From assembly GCA_937895825.1 (NCBI GenBank), contig CALBKP010000089.1, positions 1 to 22,094 of the forward strand: a DNA stretch of 22,094 nucleotides, read 5' to 3'. The position numbers were made by a program, and so were the translations under genes. Positions within the stretch are counted from its first letter, which is position 1. Every line of letters starts with the position of its first letter. Of this stretch, positions 6,966-14,429 are shown one piece after another. Below the pieces are notes generated by a model that saw nothing but the letters and a program-made list of their open reading frames with translations, had not been told where the DNA came from and ran no database searches. Source of the DNA: an uncultured Alistipes sp. (GTDB lineage Bacteria; Bacteroidota; Bacteroidia; Bacteroidales; Rikenellaceae).

Positions 6966-6973
6966 TAAAGATA
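6966..6973 (-). promoter_or_regulatory. Probable -7 box TATCTTTA for the plug-domain gene
   Basis: On the minus strand TATCTTTA matches TAnnTTTG at all but the last base. It would give a leader of about 20 nt. No clear -33 box is seen. Confidence 0.4.
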
Positions 6974-7034
6974 GCCATTTTTCATAAAATAGAGAATAGT
7001 TCAATAAATTTTCTTTATTTTTAAAAATATTTAT

Positions 7035-7042
7035 TATCTTTG
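7035..7042 (+). promoter_or_regulatory. -7 box TATCTTTG for pfp
   Basis: An exact TAnnTTTG match within a very AT-rich stretch. A start near 7048 gives a leader of about 40 nt, which is A-rich and lacks a Shine-Dalgarno site. Confidence 0.65.
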
Positions 7043-7087
7043 TGGTACTAAAATTAGATAATTCTATAATTTAAAATATAAAACACT

Positions 7088-8320
7088 ATGAAAGAGGCTA
7101 TTGCAATTCTTACAGGTGGCGGTCCAGCCCCTGGTATGAACACCGTTGTTGGCAGTGTTGCTAAGACATTTTTGGCTAAGGGCTACCGTGTGATCGGCTT
7201 GCACTATGGTTACTCGGGTCTTTTCAACCCCAATCCCCGCTTCGAGGATCTCGATATGTTCCGCGTTGATTACATCTTCAATCAGGGTGGTTCTTACCTC
7301 ACCATGAGCCGCTTTAAGCCATCGGAGGAGGATTTCGAGAAGAACTTCAACCTCGACTTCTTTAAGGATAACAACATCAAGCTCCTCGTTACTGTTGGTG
7401 GCGACGACACAGCTTCGACAGCTAACCGCATTGCCAAGTTCCTCGAGAAGAAGCAGTATCCTATCGCTAACATCCACGTTCCTAAGACTATCGACAACGA
7501 TCTTCCATTGCCCGCAGGTATGCCTACATTCGGCTACCAGTCAGCAAAAAATGCTGGTGCTGTTATCGGCCGTGCCGTATATAACGACGCTCGTACTTCG
7601 GCTAACTGGTTTGTAGTGGCTGCTATGGGTCGTTCGGCTGGTCACCTCGCCTTCGGTATCGCTTCGGCTTGTCACTATCCTATGATCATTATCCCCGAGA
7701 TGTTCAACAAGACGAAGATAACCATCGACAAGATCATCAGCCTTATCGTTTCGGCTATTGTTAAGCGTAAGCTCCTCAATATGGACTACGGCGCAGCTAT
7801 GGTGTCGGAGGGTGTGTTCCACGCTCTTGATGAGGAGGAGATCCTCAAGTCGGGCATCCACTTCTCGTATGATGACCACGGCCATCCAGAGCTCGGTAAG
7901 GTGTCTAAGGCTGAGATGTTTAACACTCTTCTCGAGAAGCGTTGCAAGGCTCTCGGCTTGAAGGTTAAGTCACGCCCCGTAGAGATTGGCTACGAGGTTC
8001 GTTGCCAGACTCCTTGCGCCTTCGACCTTGTATACTGCTCGCAGCTCGGTATGGGCGTGTATAAGCTCTTCTCGGAGGGTAAGACAGGCTGTATGGTATA
8101 TATCAGCCAGGAGGGTTACGTATCGCCTCTCTACTTGAAGGATCTTCAGGATCCCGAGACAGGCAAGATCCCTCCACGTCTCGTTGACATCAACGCCGAT
8201 AAGATTCACCAGGTTATCGACAACCTTATGCACTACATTACTCCTGCGGACTACGAGGCTGCTAAGGCCTATATTCCTAACCCCGAGGAGTATGACTTTA
8301 AGAAGATCTTGAACTGGTAA
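7088..8320 (+). CDS. pfp: Pyrophosphate-dependent 6-phosphofructokinase
   Basis: A 410-residue phosphofructokinase that interconverts fructose 6-phosphate and fructose 1,6-bisphosphate in the cytoplasm. Two positions mark it as PPi-using. The motif is GGDDT (residues 104-108, Asp107) where ATP enzymes have GGDGS. The substrate motif is PKTIDND (132-138, Lys133) where ATP enzymes have PGTIDND. Asp136 is the catalytic base and MGR (180-182) binds fructose 6-phosphate. The N-terminal GGGPAPGMN is the usual phosphate-binding loop. PPi use makes the step reversible and saves ATP, which fits an anaerobic fermenter. The gene stands alone, divergent from the plug-domain gene, and its stop codon is followed at once by hairpin element E. 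The start is supported by the promoter box 45 bp upstream. Confidence 0.93.
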   Translation: MKEAIAILTGGGPAPGMNTVVGSVAKTFLAKGYRVIGLHYGYSGLFNPNPRFEDLDMFRVDYIFNQGGSYLTMSRFKPSEEDFEKNFNLDFFKDNNIKLLVTVGGDDTASTANRIAKFLEKKQYPIANIHVPKTIDNDLPLPAGMPTFGYQSAKNAGAVIGRAVYNDARTSANWFVVAAMGRSAGHLAFGIASACHYPMIIIPEMFNKTKITIDKIISLIVSAIVKRKLLNMDYGAAMVSEGVFHALDEEEILKSGIHFSYDDHGHPELGKVSKAEMFNTLLEKRCKALGLKVKSRPVEIGYEVRCQTPCAFDLVYCSQLGMGVYKLFSEGKTGCMVYISQEGYVSPLYLKDLQDPETGKIPPRLVDINADKIHQVIDNLMHYITPADYEAAKAYIPNPEEYDFKKILNW

Positions 8321-8415
8321 TAATTTGTTGTTGTAAGCCGTAATCGGCGGCATAAAACTATGAGCCTCGGTTGGGTGATACGTATTGTATTATCCAGCCG
8401 AGGCTCTTTAAATTT
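8321..8415 (+). repeat. Reduced cloverleaf-type element, copy E, after pfp
   Basis: It starts directly after the pfp stop codon. Arm 1 is GCCG-TAAT-CGGC (8337-8348). Arm 2 is 8362-8381 with 8387-8406, a 20-bp stem without mismatches but with three G.T pairs and loop GTATT. The outer stem is only AATTT/AAATT (8322-8326 with 8410-8414), and there is no third arm. The apical pattern (TGGGTGATAC, loop, GTATTATCCA) matches those of copies B, D and F with pairing changes. Confidence 0.5.
8362..8410 (+). terminator. Hairpin terminator between pfp and the lipoprotein gene
   Basis: A 20-bp stem rich in G/C at its base, followed by TTTA. It lies between two convergent genes, 42 bp after the pfp stop and 14 bp from the lipoprotein stop, so it could serve both. 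Confidence 0.5.
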
Positions 8416-8423
8416 GATCGCCA

Positions 8424-8870
8424 CTACTCGGCCATTGCCGACTGTCGGATGATGATATTATCGCTCATCATAAAGCTGTTGGCAGAGAGCGATGCACTGC
8501 GGACGTAGCCAGTCTTGTTGGGTTGCACCTTGATAACAATCGCCGAATCCCACTTAGCAAGGGCACGCGTACCCTCTACCTCGGCATCATACTCGTTGAT
8601 GACCTTCACAATTTCGATCCACTCGTCTATGGGCAAGAGGTCGCCATTCTCATCCTGTACCCAGTTGTCACCACTGCCAAGTGAAGCATTGTCGATACCC
8701 GTAGAGGTGATCGGAACATAGAACTCGCCACCCTCTGCGGATACAATCATCTGATCCTCGTAGAAGGCGATATAGGGCTCATCCGTTATCGGGCCATTAA
8801 TAACCTTTTCGCAACTTGTAGCTGCAACCATTGCTGCCAATAGGGCAACCATACAATAAATCCTCTTCAT
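8424..8870 (-). CDS. Small lipoprotein with a BACON-like domain
   Basis: A 148-residue exported lipoprotein. The signal peptide ends in a lipobox (AATSC, Cys20), so the protein should be lipid-anchored in the cell envelope. From about residue 42 it follows the pattern of the BACON domain, an Ig-like beta-sandwich common in Bacteroidota surface proteins: VSAEGGEFYVPI, then DEWIEI, then VQPNKTGYVRSASL, and a final strand IIIRQSA. BACON domains usually accompany carbohydrate-active enzymes and are thought to bind glycans or mucin, but here the domain stands alone without an enzyme. An upstream in-frame Met (8918) would put 16 residues before the signal peptide and lies inside the promoter, so the Met at 8870 is preferred. 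The exact ligand is unknown. Confidence 0.78.
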   Translation of the reverse strand: MKRIYCMVALLAAMVAATSCEKVINGPITDEPYIAFYEDQMIVSAEGGEFYVPITSTGIDNASLGSGDNWVQDENGDLLPIDEWIEIVKVINEYDAEVEGTRALAKWDSAIVIKVQPNKTGYVRSASLSANSFMMSDNIIIRQSAMAE

Positions 8871-8915
8871 AATAATAATGTGATTTAGGAAAAATAATTT
8901 GATTGTTTCTTGATG

Positions 8916-8923
8916 CAAAATTA
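8916..8923 (-). promoter_or_regulatory. -7 box TAATTTTG for the lipoprotein gene
   Basis: On the minus strand TAATTTTG fits TAnnTTTG, with TTTG 20 bp upstream (8944-8947). It gives a leader of about 40 nt to the ATG at 8870 and argues against the earlier Met. Confidence 0.6.
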
Positions 8924-8988
8924 GGTATTACGGAGGCGATAGCCAAATTTTTGAGGCTTTACTTTTTCCAGAGTGCCCCTTCCAAATG

Positions 8989-9111
8989 TTTGATTTTCAG
9001 TGTGTTGAAAAATGAAATTTTGGCAATTTTTCATAGTGTTGATAATCAGTGAGTTATGGAATTGGCTTTAATTGAATGTGGAAAAAATTACAACACTTTG
9101 ATTTTCAGTGG
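8989..9111. repeat. Three spaced copies of a GATTTTCAGTG motif
   Basis: TTTGATTTTCAGTG occurs at 8989-9002 and again at 9098-9111. A variant, GTTGATAATCAGTGAG, lies at 9039-9054. An inverted repeat TGAAAAAT/ATTTTTCA (9006-9013 with 9026-9033) lies between the first two. The stretch is the upstream region of the lipoprotein gene (minus strand) and lies beyond the clpB terminator. No function is recognised. Confidence 0.45.
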
Positions 9112-9130
9112 GATATATGAATGGAGGATA

Positions 9131-9171
9131 TAAAAACTATTGCGGGTGTCAAAGTTAATACCCGCAATAGT
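9131..9171 (-). terminator. Intrinsic terminator of clpB
   Basis: A 12-bp perfect stem ACTATTGCGGGT (9136-9147) with 9160-9171 and a 12-nt loop. On the minus strand it is followed by TTTTTA. It begins 39 bp past the clpB stop codon. Confidence 0.85.
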
Positions 9172-9210
9172 AATTTATTCAAATATGAAGTGGTAAGTTT
9201 CTGTTCTGGG

Positions 9211-11802
9211 CTAATTGCTAAACGTAAGCCCCTCGTCGTCGACATCAATCGTGATGGGACGATCGCTATTAACCTTGCCCGCAAGGATGCGCTTCGATAG
9301 GGTGTTGACCACCTCGCGCTGGATGGTTCGCTTGATGGGGCGAGCACCGTAGAGTGGGTCGAAGCCTGCATCGGCAATATGGCGACGTGCGGCCGAGGTG
9401 TAGACAAGCTCGATGCCGTTATGTCTGAGCATTGTGGCTACGGTGCGGAGCTGTATGTCGACAATCTTCTCGATATTTGCCCTGCTGAGCGGCTCGAACA
9501 TCACAATCTCGTCGATACGATTCAGGAACTCGGGCTTAAGATGCTGCTTCATCATCTCGATAACCTCCTCCTTGACGCTCTCCACAACCTCTTTTGTAGG
9601 CTCGTTTCCCGCCTCGGCGAAACGCTCTGAGATTATGTGCGAGCCCATGTTCGAGGTCATTATGACTATCGTATTTCGGAAGTCAACGGTGCGACCTTTG
9701 TTATCCGTCAGACGGCCGTCGTCGAGCACCTGCAAGAGGATGTTAAACACGTCGGGATGTGCCTTCTCGATCTCGTCGAGAAGCACTACCGAGTAGGGCT
9801 TACGGCGCACAGCCTCGGTTAGCTGTCCGCCCTCGTCGTAGCCTACATATCCCGGAGGCGCACCGACAAGGCGCGATACGGAGTGGCGCTCCTGATACTC
9901 CGACATATCTATACGCGTAAGCATAGAGTCGTCGTTGAAAAGAAACTCGGCGAGCGCCTTCGCAAGTTCGGTCTTTCCGACACCAGTCGTACCGAGGAAG
10001 ATAAACGAGCCAATCGGGCGGTGACCATCCGCAAGGCCTGCACGCGAGCGACGCACGGCATCCGCAATTGCCTCGATAGCCTCATCTTGTCCCACAACCC
10101 TATGGTGTAGCTCCTCCTCCATGTTAAGGAGCTTCTCGCGCTCCGAGGCCAGCATACGCTTCACGGGTATTCCCGTCCAGCGCGATACCACCTCGGCAAT
10201 ATCTTCGGCATCGACCTCCTCCTTAATCATCGCAGTATCAGCCGTTAGGCGTAGCTCCTCCTCGAGCGTGGCAACACGCTTCTCGAGCTCTACGATGGTA
10301 CCGTAGCGTAGCTCTGCCACACGTCCATAGTCACCCGCACGCTCGGCCTGCTGAGCCTCGACCTTGGCACGCTCGATGCCCTCCTTCGCTTTTTGCAGCT
10401 CGGCAAGGCGATCACGCTCCGACTGCCACTTAGCCCTCAGCGCCGAACACTCGGCCTTACGCTCCTCGATGTCACTGTCAAGACGTGCGATACGCTCCTT
10501 GTCGCCCTCGCGGCGGATGGCCTCGCGCTCAATCTCGAGCTGGCGAATATGACGGTCGAGCTGGTCTATCTCCTCGGGTACGGAGTTCATCTCCAAACGC
10601 ATGCGCGCTGCCGCCTCGTCGACGAGATCGATGGCCTTATCCGGAAGAAAACGATCTGTAATATAACGATTTGATAGCTCCACAGAGGCAACAATTGCCT
10701 CATCCTTGATACGTACGCGGTGGTGGCTCTCGTAGCGCTCCTTAAGGCCTCGCATAATGGATATGGCATCCTCCATCGTAGGCTCTGCAACCAGAACTTT
10801 CTGGAAGCGTCGCTCCAAGGCCTTGTCCTTCTCGAAATATTTCTGATACTCGTCGAGCGTCGTCGCTCCTATTGTGCGTAGCTCCCCACGCGCAAGGGCT
10901 GGCTTTAGGATATTTGCCGCATCCATCGCGCCATCACTCTTGCCAGCACCTACGAGGGTATGTATCTCGTCAATAAAGAGTAGTACGCGTCCCTCGGCCG
11001 ATATCACTTCGCGCACGACAGCCTTTAGTCGCTCCTCGAACTCGCCCTTGTACTTCGCACCCGCTATCAGTGCGCCCATATCGAGTGAGTAGATAATCTT
11101 ATCCTTCAGGTTTTCAGGCACATCGCCATCGACAATACGGTGGGCTATACCCTCGGCTATGGCTGTCTTACCAACGCCCGCCTCACCTACAAGGATAGGG
11201 TTGTTCTTCGTGCGGCGTGATAGTATCTGAAGCACACGACGTATCTCTTCATCGCGACCTATAACGGGGTCGAGCTTGCCGCTGCGTGCACCATCGTTGA
11301 GGTTTATGGCATACTTTCCCAACGCGTCGAACTCCACCTCCTCGGTCTCGGAGTTGATGGTCTGCCCTTTGCGGAACTCGCGTATGGCGGAAAGTAGTTG
11401 TTCCTCGCTAATACCCGCACGCTGGAGTATGTCGCGAGCCGTAGAGCGCTCCTTTGCTAAGGCTGCTACGATATGCTCAACCGAGGCGTAACGATCCGAT
11501 AGCGTGCGTGTTAGGTCAACGGCACGCTGAATTACGGCCGATGCCTCGCGCGAGAAGTAGACGTTATCCTCGGCCGTCTCCACACGCGGCAGTCGGGCTA
11601 TAGCTTCTGCCACCTCGCTACGTATCGTTGCGATGTTCCCACCCACACGACCAATGAGATAACTACCTACCGACTGCTCGTCAGCTATTGCTGCAGAGAG
11701 GATGTGCAGCGGCTCCAGCGCCTGCTGCTTGTTTTGGCGCGCTGTGACCATTGCGCTTTGCAACAGCTCCTGCGCCTTGATTGTTAGTGAGTTGATGTTC
11801 AT
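9211..11802 (-). CDS. clpB: ATP-dependent protein disaggregase ClpB
   Basis: An 863-residue Hsp100 chaperone, the usual length for ClpB, forming a cytoplasmic hexamer that pulls proteins out of aggregates together with DnaK. In order: the N-terminal Clp repeats (about 1-145); nucleotide-binding domain 1 with Walker A GEAGVGKT (206-213) and Walker B LLFIDE (to Glu279); the coiled-coil middle domain (about 400-520), which sets ClpB apart from ClpA and ClpC; nucleotide-binding domain 2 with Walker A GTTGVGKT (604-611), pore loop GYVG (651-654) and Walker B VVLLDE (to Glu677); and a C-terminal domain. No ClpP-binding IGL/F loop is evident, as expected. It is divergent from the S46 peptidase gene, and no TAnnTTTG box is found upstream on its strand. 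Phased GTCAC repeats lie 82-149 bp upstream of its start. Confidence 0.97.
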   Translation of the reverse strand: MNINSLTIKAQELLQSAMVTARQNKQQALEPLHILSAAIADEQSVGSYLIGRVGGNIATIRSEVAEAIARLPRVETAEDNVYFSREASAVIQRAVDLTRTLSDRYASVEHIVAALAKERSTARDILQRAGISEEQLLSAIREFRKGQTINSETEEVEFDALGKYAINLNDGARSGKLDPVIGRDEEIRRVLQILSRRTKNNPILVGEAGVGKTAIAEGIAHRIVDGDVPENLKDKIIYSLDMGALIAGAKYKGEFEERLKAVVREVISAEGRVLLFIDEIHTLVGAGKSDGAMDAANILKPALARGELRTIGATTLDEYQKYFEKDKALERRFQKVLVAEPTMEDAISIMRGLKERYESHHRVRIKDEAIVASVELSNRYITDRFLPDKAIDLVDEAAARMRLEMNSVPEEIDQLDRHIRQLEIEREAIRREGDKERIARLDSDIEERKAECSALRAKWQSERDRLAELQKAKEGIERAKVEAQQAERAGDYGRVAELRYGTIVELEKRVATLEEELRLTADTAMIKEEVDAEDIAEVVSRWTGIPVKRMLASEREKLLNMEEELHHRVVGQDEAIEAIADAVRRSRAGLADGHRPIGSFIFLGTTGVGKTELAKALAEFLFNDDSMLTRIDMSEYQERHSVSRLVGAPPGYVGYDEGGQLTEAVRRKPYSVVLLDEIEKAHPDVFNILLQVLDDGRLTDNKGRTVDFRNTIVIMTSNMGSHIISERFAEAGNEPTKEVVESVKEEVIEMMKQHLKPEFLNRIDEIVMFEPLSRANIEKIVDIQLRTVATMLRHNGIELVYTSAARRHIADAGFDPLYGARPIKRTIQREVVNTLSKRILAGKVNSDRPITIDVDDEGLTFSN

Positions 11803-11883
11803 ACTTTATGTTTTTTATGGTTTTTCGGCGTTTTCATAGCCCTCGGACAAAAGCCCTGCCAATGTATGAAATGGCGAAATTAT

Positions 11884-11951
11884 GTCACTTGATAACGACA
11901 AAACGTCACTCGGAGACTCTCCATTGATGACATTATGGCACCAGAAGTCAC
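11884..11951. promoter_or_regulatory. Helically phased GTCAC repeats between clpB and the S46 gene
   Basis: GTCAC occurs at 11884-11888, 11905-11909 and 11947-11951. The spacings are 21 and 42 bp, whole multiples of about two helical turns. GACA also occurs at 11897-11900 and 11929-11932. The cluster is 82-149 bp from the clpB ATG. It could be an operator or an unusual promoter for heat-shock control of clpB; this is inference, and no regulator is known from the window. Confidence 0.35.
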
Positions 11952-12014
11952 ACCAGTAGGGCATCTTGATAGTCCAAAATGGCGCAATTAATTTATTATT
12001 AGAATAATTTTTAT

Positions 12015-12022
12015 TATCTTTG
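12015..12022 (+). promoter_or_regulatory. -7 box TATCTTTG for the S46 peptidase
   Basis: An exact TAnnTTTG match, with TTTA 19 bp upstream (11992-11995), a 3 of 4 match to the -33 box. It gives a leader of about 40 nt. Confidence 0.65.
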
Positions 12023-12067
12023 TCGCGTTGTGTTAGAAACGATTATAACCTAAAAATAAACTTACTT

Positions 12068-14149
12068 ATGAAAAAACTATTAACACTGATGCTACTTGTC
12101 GGCGTTTCGTTCTCGGCTGTGGCAGATGAGGGTATGTGGTTATTGCCATATATCAAGAAGATGAATAGCAAGGATCTCAAGGCTCACGGCTGCAAGCTCA
12201 AGCCTGAGGATATCTACTCGGCCGAGAAGTCGTCGTTGAAGGATGCTATTGTTATTTTTGGCAACGGCTGTACTGGTGAGATCGTGTCGGAGAGCGGTTT
12301 GCTCTTTACCAACCACCACTGCGGTTATAGCGCAATCCAGAAGCTCTCGTCTGTTGAGCACGATTATTTGAAGGATGGTTTCTGGGCAAATAATAATGCA
12401 GAGGAGCTCCCCGCCGAGGGTCTATCGGTACGTTTCGTGCGCCACATCTTTGACGTTACTGCCGATATCATTGGTAATATTCCCTCGACCGCCTCGAATA
12501 CGGAGTATATGAATACGGCCGACCAGAATAAGAAGGCTCTCATCGCTAAGCTCGAGGCCGAGTACCCCGGTATGCAGATTATCATCCCAGGCTTCTTCGG
12601 CAACAACCAGTTCTTTGCCTTTGCCTATGAGGTATATCCCGACGTTCGTTTGGTGGGTACTCCTCCTTCATCTATCGGCAAGTTCGGTGGCGATACGGAC
12701 AACTGGATGTGGCCTCGTCACACGGGCGACTTCTCTATCTTCCGCGTATATGCAGGCAAGGACAACCGTCCTGCTGAGTACTCTGCGGAGAACGTGCCCT
12801 ACAAGGCTGAGAAGTGGTTGGAGGTATCGCTCGACGGCATCGAGGAGGGTGACTTCGGTATGATTATGGGCTTCCCTGGCTCTACTGAGCGCTATATGAC
12901 ATCGTACGAGATAGACTACATGCTCGAGGTGGACAACCCACAGCGTATCTACATCCGTGGCGAGCGCCAGGCAATCTTGCGTAAGCACATGGATGCAGAC
13001 CAGGCAGTACGCATCAAGTATGACTCGAAGTATGCTGGGTCGGCAAACTACTGGAAGAACTCTATCGGTATGTCGCGCGGCATCGAGAAACTCAACGTGC
13101 GCGACAAGAAGGCGGCAAAGGAGGCAGAGTTCCAGGCGTGGGCAAATGCTAATACTCTGCCCGAGGAGCGTTTCATCGACGCTTTGAGCCTTATCGAGCA
13201 GTCGCAGATCGAGGCAAAGGAGGCAAATGCCACATTGCAGTACCTCTCTGAGGCATTCTTCCAGTCGGTGGAGCTTGTGCAGCCAATGTTGGGCATGTAC
13301 AACCCCGAACTGTTTTACAAGGACTACGACGAGGCTACCGACCGCGATGTTGCAAAGCGCATGTTTACCATCTACCGCGAGAATAACAAGCACCTGCCCT
13401 CAATCTACGCAAAGATTGACGCGGAGTTTGGTGGCGATAGCGACGCATACGTGGACTGGCTCTACGACAACTCGCAGCTTGCCAGCTATGAAAAGTATCA
13501 GGCAGTAGCAGCTCTCGATGCTGAGGCACGCGAGGCAGCATTTAAAAATGACCCCGTATACGAACTTGCCCTATCATTCTTCGAGCTCTACAATGAGTTT
13601 GTGCCAGCTGTTACGGCTGCTAATGAGAAGTATGCCGAGGGTCACCGCCTCTATATCAAGGGTTTGATGATGATGCAGCCCGACAAGGCGTGGGCATCGG
13701 ATGCTAACTTCACCATCCGCCTCACCTATGGTAATGTCTTGCCTTACAGCCCCGCTGATGGCATCGTCTACAACCACTACACCACCCTCGATGGTGTTAT
13801 GGCCAAGGAGGACCCCACCAACCCCGTGGAGTTCACCGTCCCCGAGCGTCTCAAGGAGCTATACCGTGCTAAGGATTATGGCCGCTATGCCGACGAGAAT
13901 GGAGACCTCCCCGTTGCATTCCTTGTTAACTGCGACATCACTGGCGGTAACTCTGGTTCGCCTGTAATGAACGACAAGGGTCGTCTTATCGGCCTTGCCT
14001 TCGACGGCAACTGGGAGGCGATGTCTGGTGATGTGGCTTTCGAGCCTGATCTCCAGCGCACCATCGCCGTTGATATCCGCTATGTCCTCTTCGTTATCGA
14101 GAAGTATGCTGGTGCGAAGTGGCTTATCGACGAGCTCACCATCAAGTAA
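12068..14149 (+). CDS. S46 family serine dipeptidyl-peptidase (DPP7-type)
   Basis: A 693-residue exported peptidase of the DPP7/DPP11 family, which removes dipeptides from the N-termini of oligopeptides in the periplasm of asaccharolytic or protein-using Bacteroidota. The signal peptide ends near SFSAVA/DEG. The catalytic His is in TNHHCGY (His83/His84), the Asp in the GGDTDNWMWPRHTGDFS segment (about 208-223), and the Ser in TGGNSGSP (Ser629). In Porphyromonas DPP11 the residue 18 after the catalytic Ser is Arg and selects acidic P1 residues; in DPP7 it is Gly. Here the position is Gly (647, AFDGNWE), predicting DPP7-like preference for hydrophobic P1. The reading frame stays open upstream to 12020, but the signal peptide and promoter fix this ATG. 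Cloverleaf copy F begins 1 bp after the stop. Confidence 0.93.
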   Translation: MKKLLTLMLLVGVSFSAVADEGMWLLPYIKKMNSKDLKAHGCKLKPEDIYSAEKSSLKDAIVIFGNGCTGEIVSESGLLFTNHHCGYSAIQKLSSVEHDYLKDGFWANNNAEELPAEGLSVRFVRHIFDVTADIIGNIPSTASNTEYMNTADQNKKALIAKLEAEYPGMQIIIPGFFGNNQFFAFAYEVYPDVRLVGTPPSSIGKFGGDTDNWMWPRHTGDFSIFRVYAGKDNRPAEYSAENVPYKAEKWLEVSLDGIEEGDFGMIMGFPGSTERYMTSYEIDYMLEVDNPQRIYIRGERQAILRKHMDADQAVRIKYDSKYAGSANYWKNSIGMSRGIEKLNVRDKKAAKEAEFQAWANANTLPEERFIDALSLIEQSQIEAKEANATLQYLSEAFFQSVELVQPMLGMYNPELFYKDYDEATDRDVAKRMFTIYRENNKHLPSIYAKIDAEFGGDSDAYVDWLYDNSQLASYEKYQAVAALDAEAREAAFKNDPVYELALSFFELYNEFVPAVTAANEKYAEGHRLYIKGLMMMQPDKAWASDANFTIRLTYGNVLPYSPADGIVYNHYTTLDGVMAKEDPTNPVEFTVPERLKELYRAKDYGRYADENGDLPVAFLVNCDITGGNSGSPVMNDKGRLIGLAFDGNWEAMSGDVAFEPDLQRTIAVDIRYVLFVIEKYAGAKWLIDELTIK

Positions 14150-14150
14150 G

Positions 14151-14282
14151 AAATTTCTTGTGATAAGGGGTCGATTGCGGCCCCTAACAAAAAATGCCAC
14201 CAATGGGACGTACCTCCAAGTACTACCCATCGGTGGCATTTTTGCCGAGTGTTGCACTCGGCACCCTTCTGACAAGAAATTT
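14151..14282 (+). repeat. Cloverleaf palindromic element, copy F, after the S46 gene
   Basis: The outer stem AAATTTCTTGT (14151-14161) pairs perfectly with 14272-14282. It continues through a G.G and a T.C mismatch to AAGG/CCTT. Arm 1 is 14167-14173 with 14178-14184 (loop ATTG). Arm 2 is 14190-14213 with 14220-14243 (A.C mismatch, 2x2 internal loop, loop CTCCAA). Arm 3 is GCCGAGT-GTTGC-ACTCGGC (14244-14262). It begins 1 bp after the stop codon. Arm 2 and its flanks are close to copy D. Confidence 0.82.
14190..14243 (+). terminator. Intrinsic terminator of the S46 gene (arm 2 of copy F)
   Basis: A stem with A-run and T-run ends (AAAAATGCCACC paired with GGTGGCATTTTT at its base), 40 bp after the stop codon. 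This is the usual form of a rho-independent terminator. Confidence 0.7.
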
Positions 14283-14337
14283 GTCATGTCAGCACCACTA
14301 CTGCACCCCTTATACCTGTGCTATGCAGGAGGTTGTG

Positions 14338-14391
14338 ATTTAGTGAGGTTAGTGAATACTATCACTAAATTCTCTAAATTCTCTAAATTCA
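14338..14391 (+). repeat. Tandem 9-bp repeats and hairpin upstream of queA
   Basis: CTAAATTCT is repeated at 14365-14373 and 14374-14382, with a third copy (CTAAATTCA) at 14383-14391. They follow an inverted repeat ATTTAGTGA/TCACTAAAT (14338-14346 with 14362-14370). The same right arm can pair instead with TTAGTGA at 14349-14355. The repeats end 24 bp before the queA -7 box. Confidence 0.5.
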
Positions 14392-14414
14392 CTATCGCTT
14401 TGCTCTTTATTTTG

Positions 14415-14422
14415 TATCTTTG
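14415..14422 (+). promoter_or_regulatory. -7 box TATCTTTG for queA
   Basis: An exact TAnnTTTG match ending 7 bp before the queA ATG. Transcription should start at about the A of the start codon, giving a leaderless message. No TTTG is present 19 bp upstream. Confidence 0.6.
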
Positions 14423-14429
14423 CGCCACT

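Noticed and set aside
12668..13393. 241-codon minus-strand frame inside the S46 gene
   Set aside because: It is a mirror of a well-conserved coding frame, with no motif, promoter or start context.
14151..14282. A tRNA gene
   Set aside because: The fold is a cloverleaf, but there is no anticodon arm of normal size, no T-loop sequence (GTTCRA) and no CCA end, and the middle arm is about 24 positions long.
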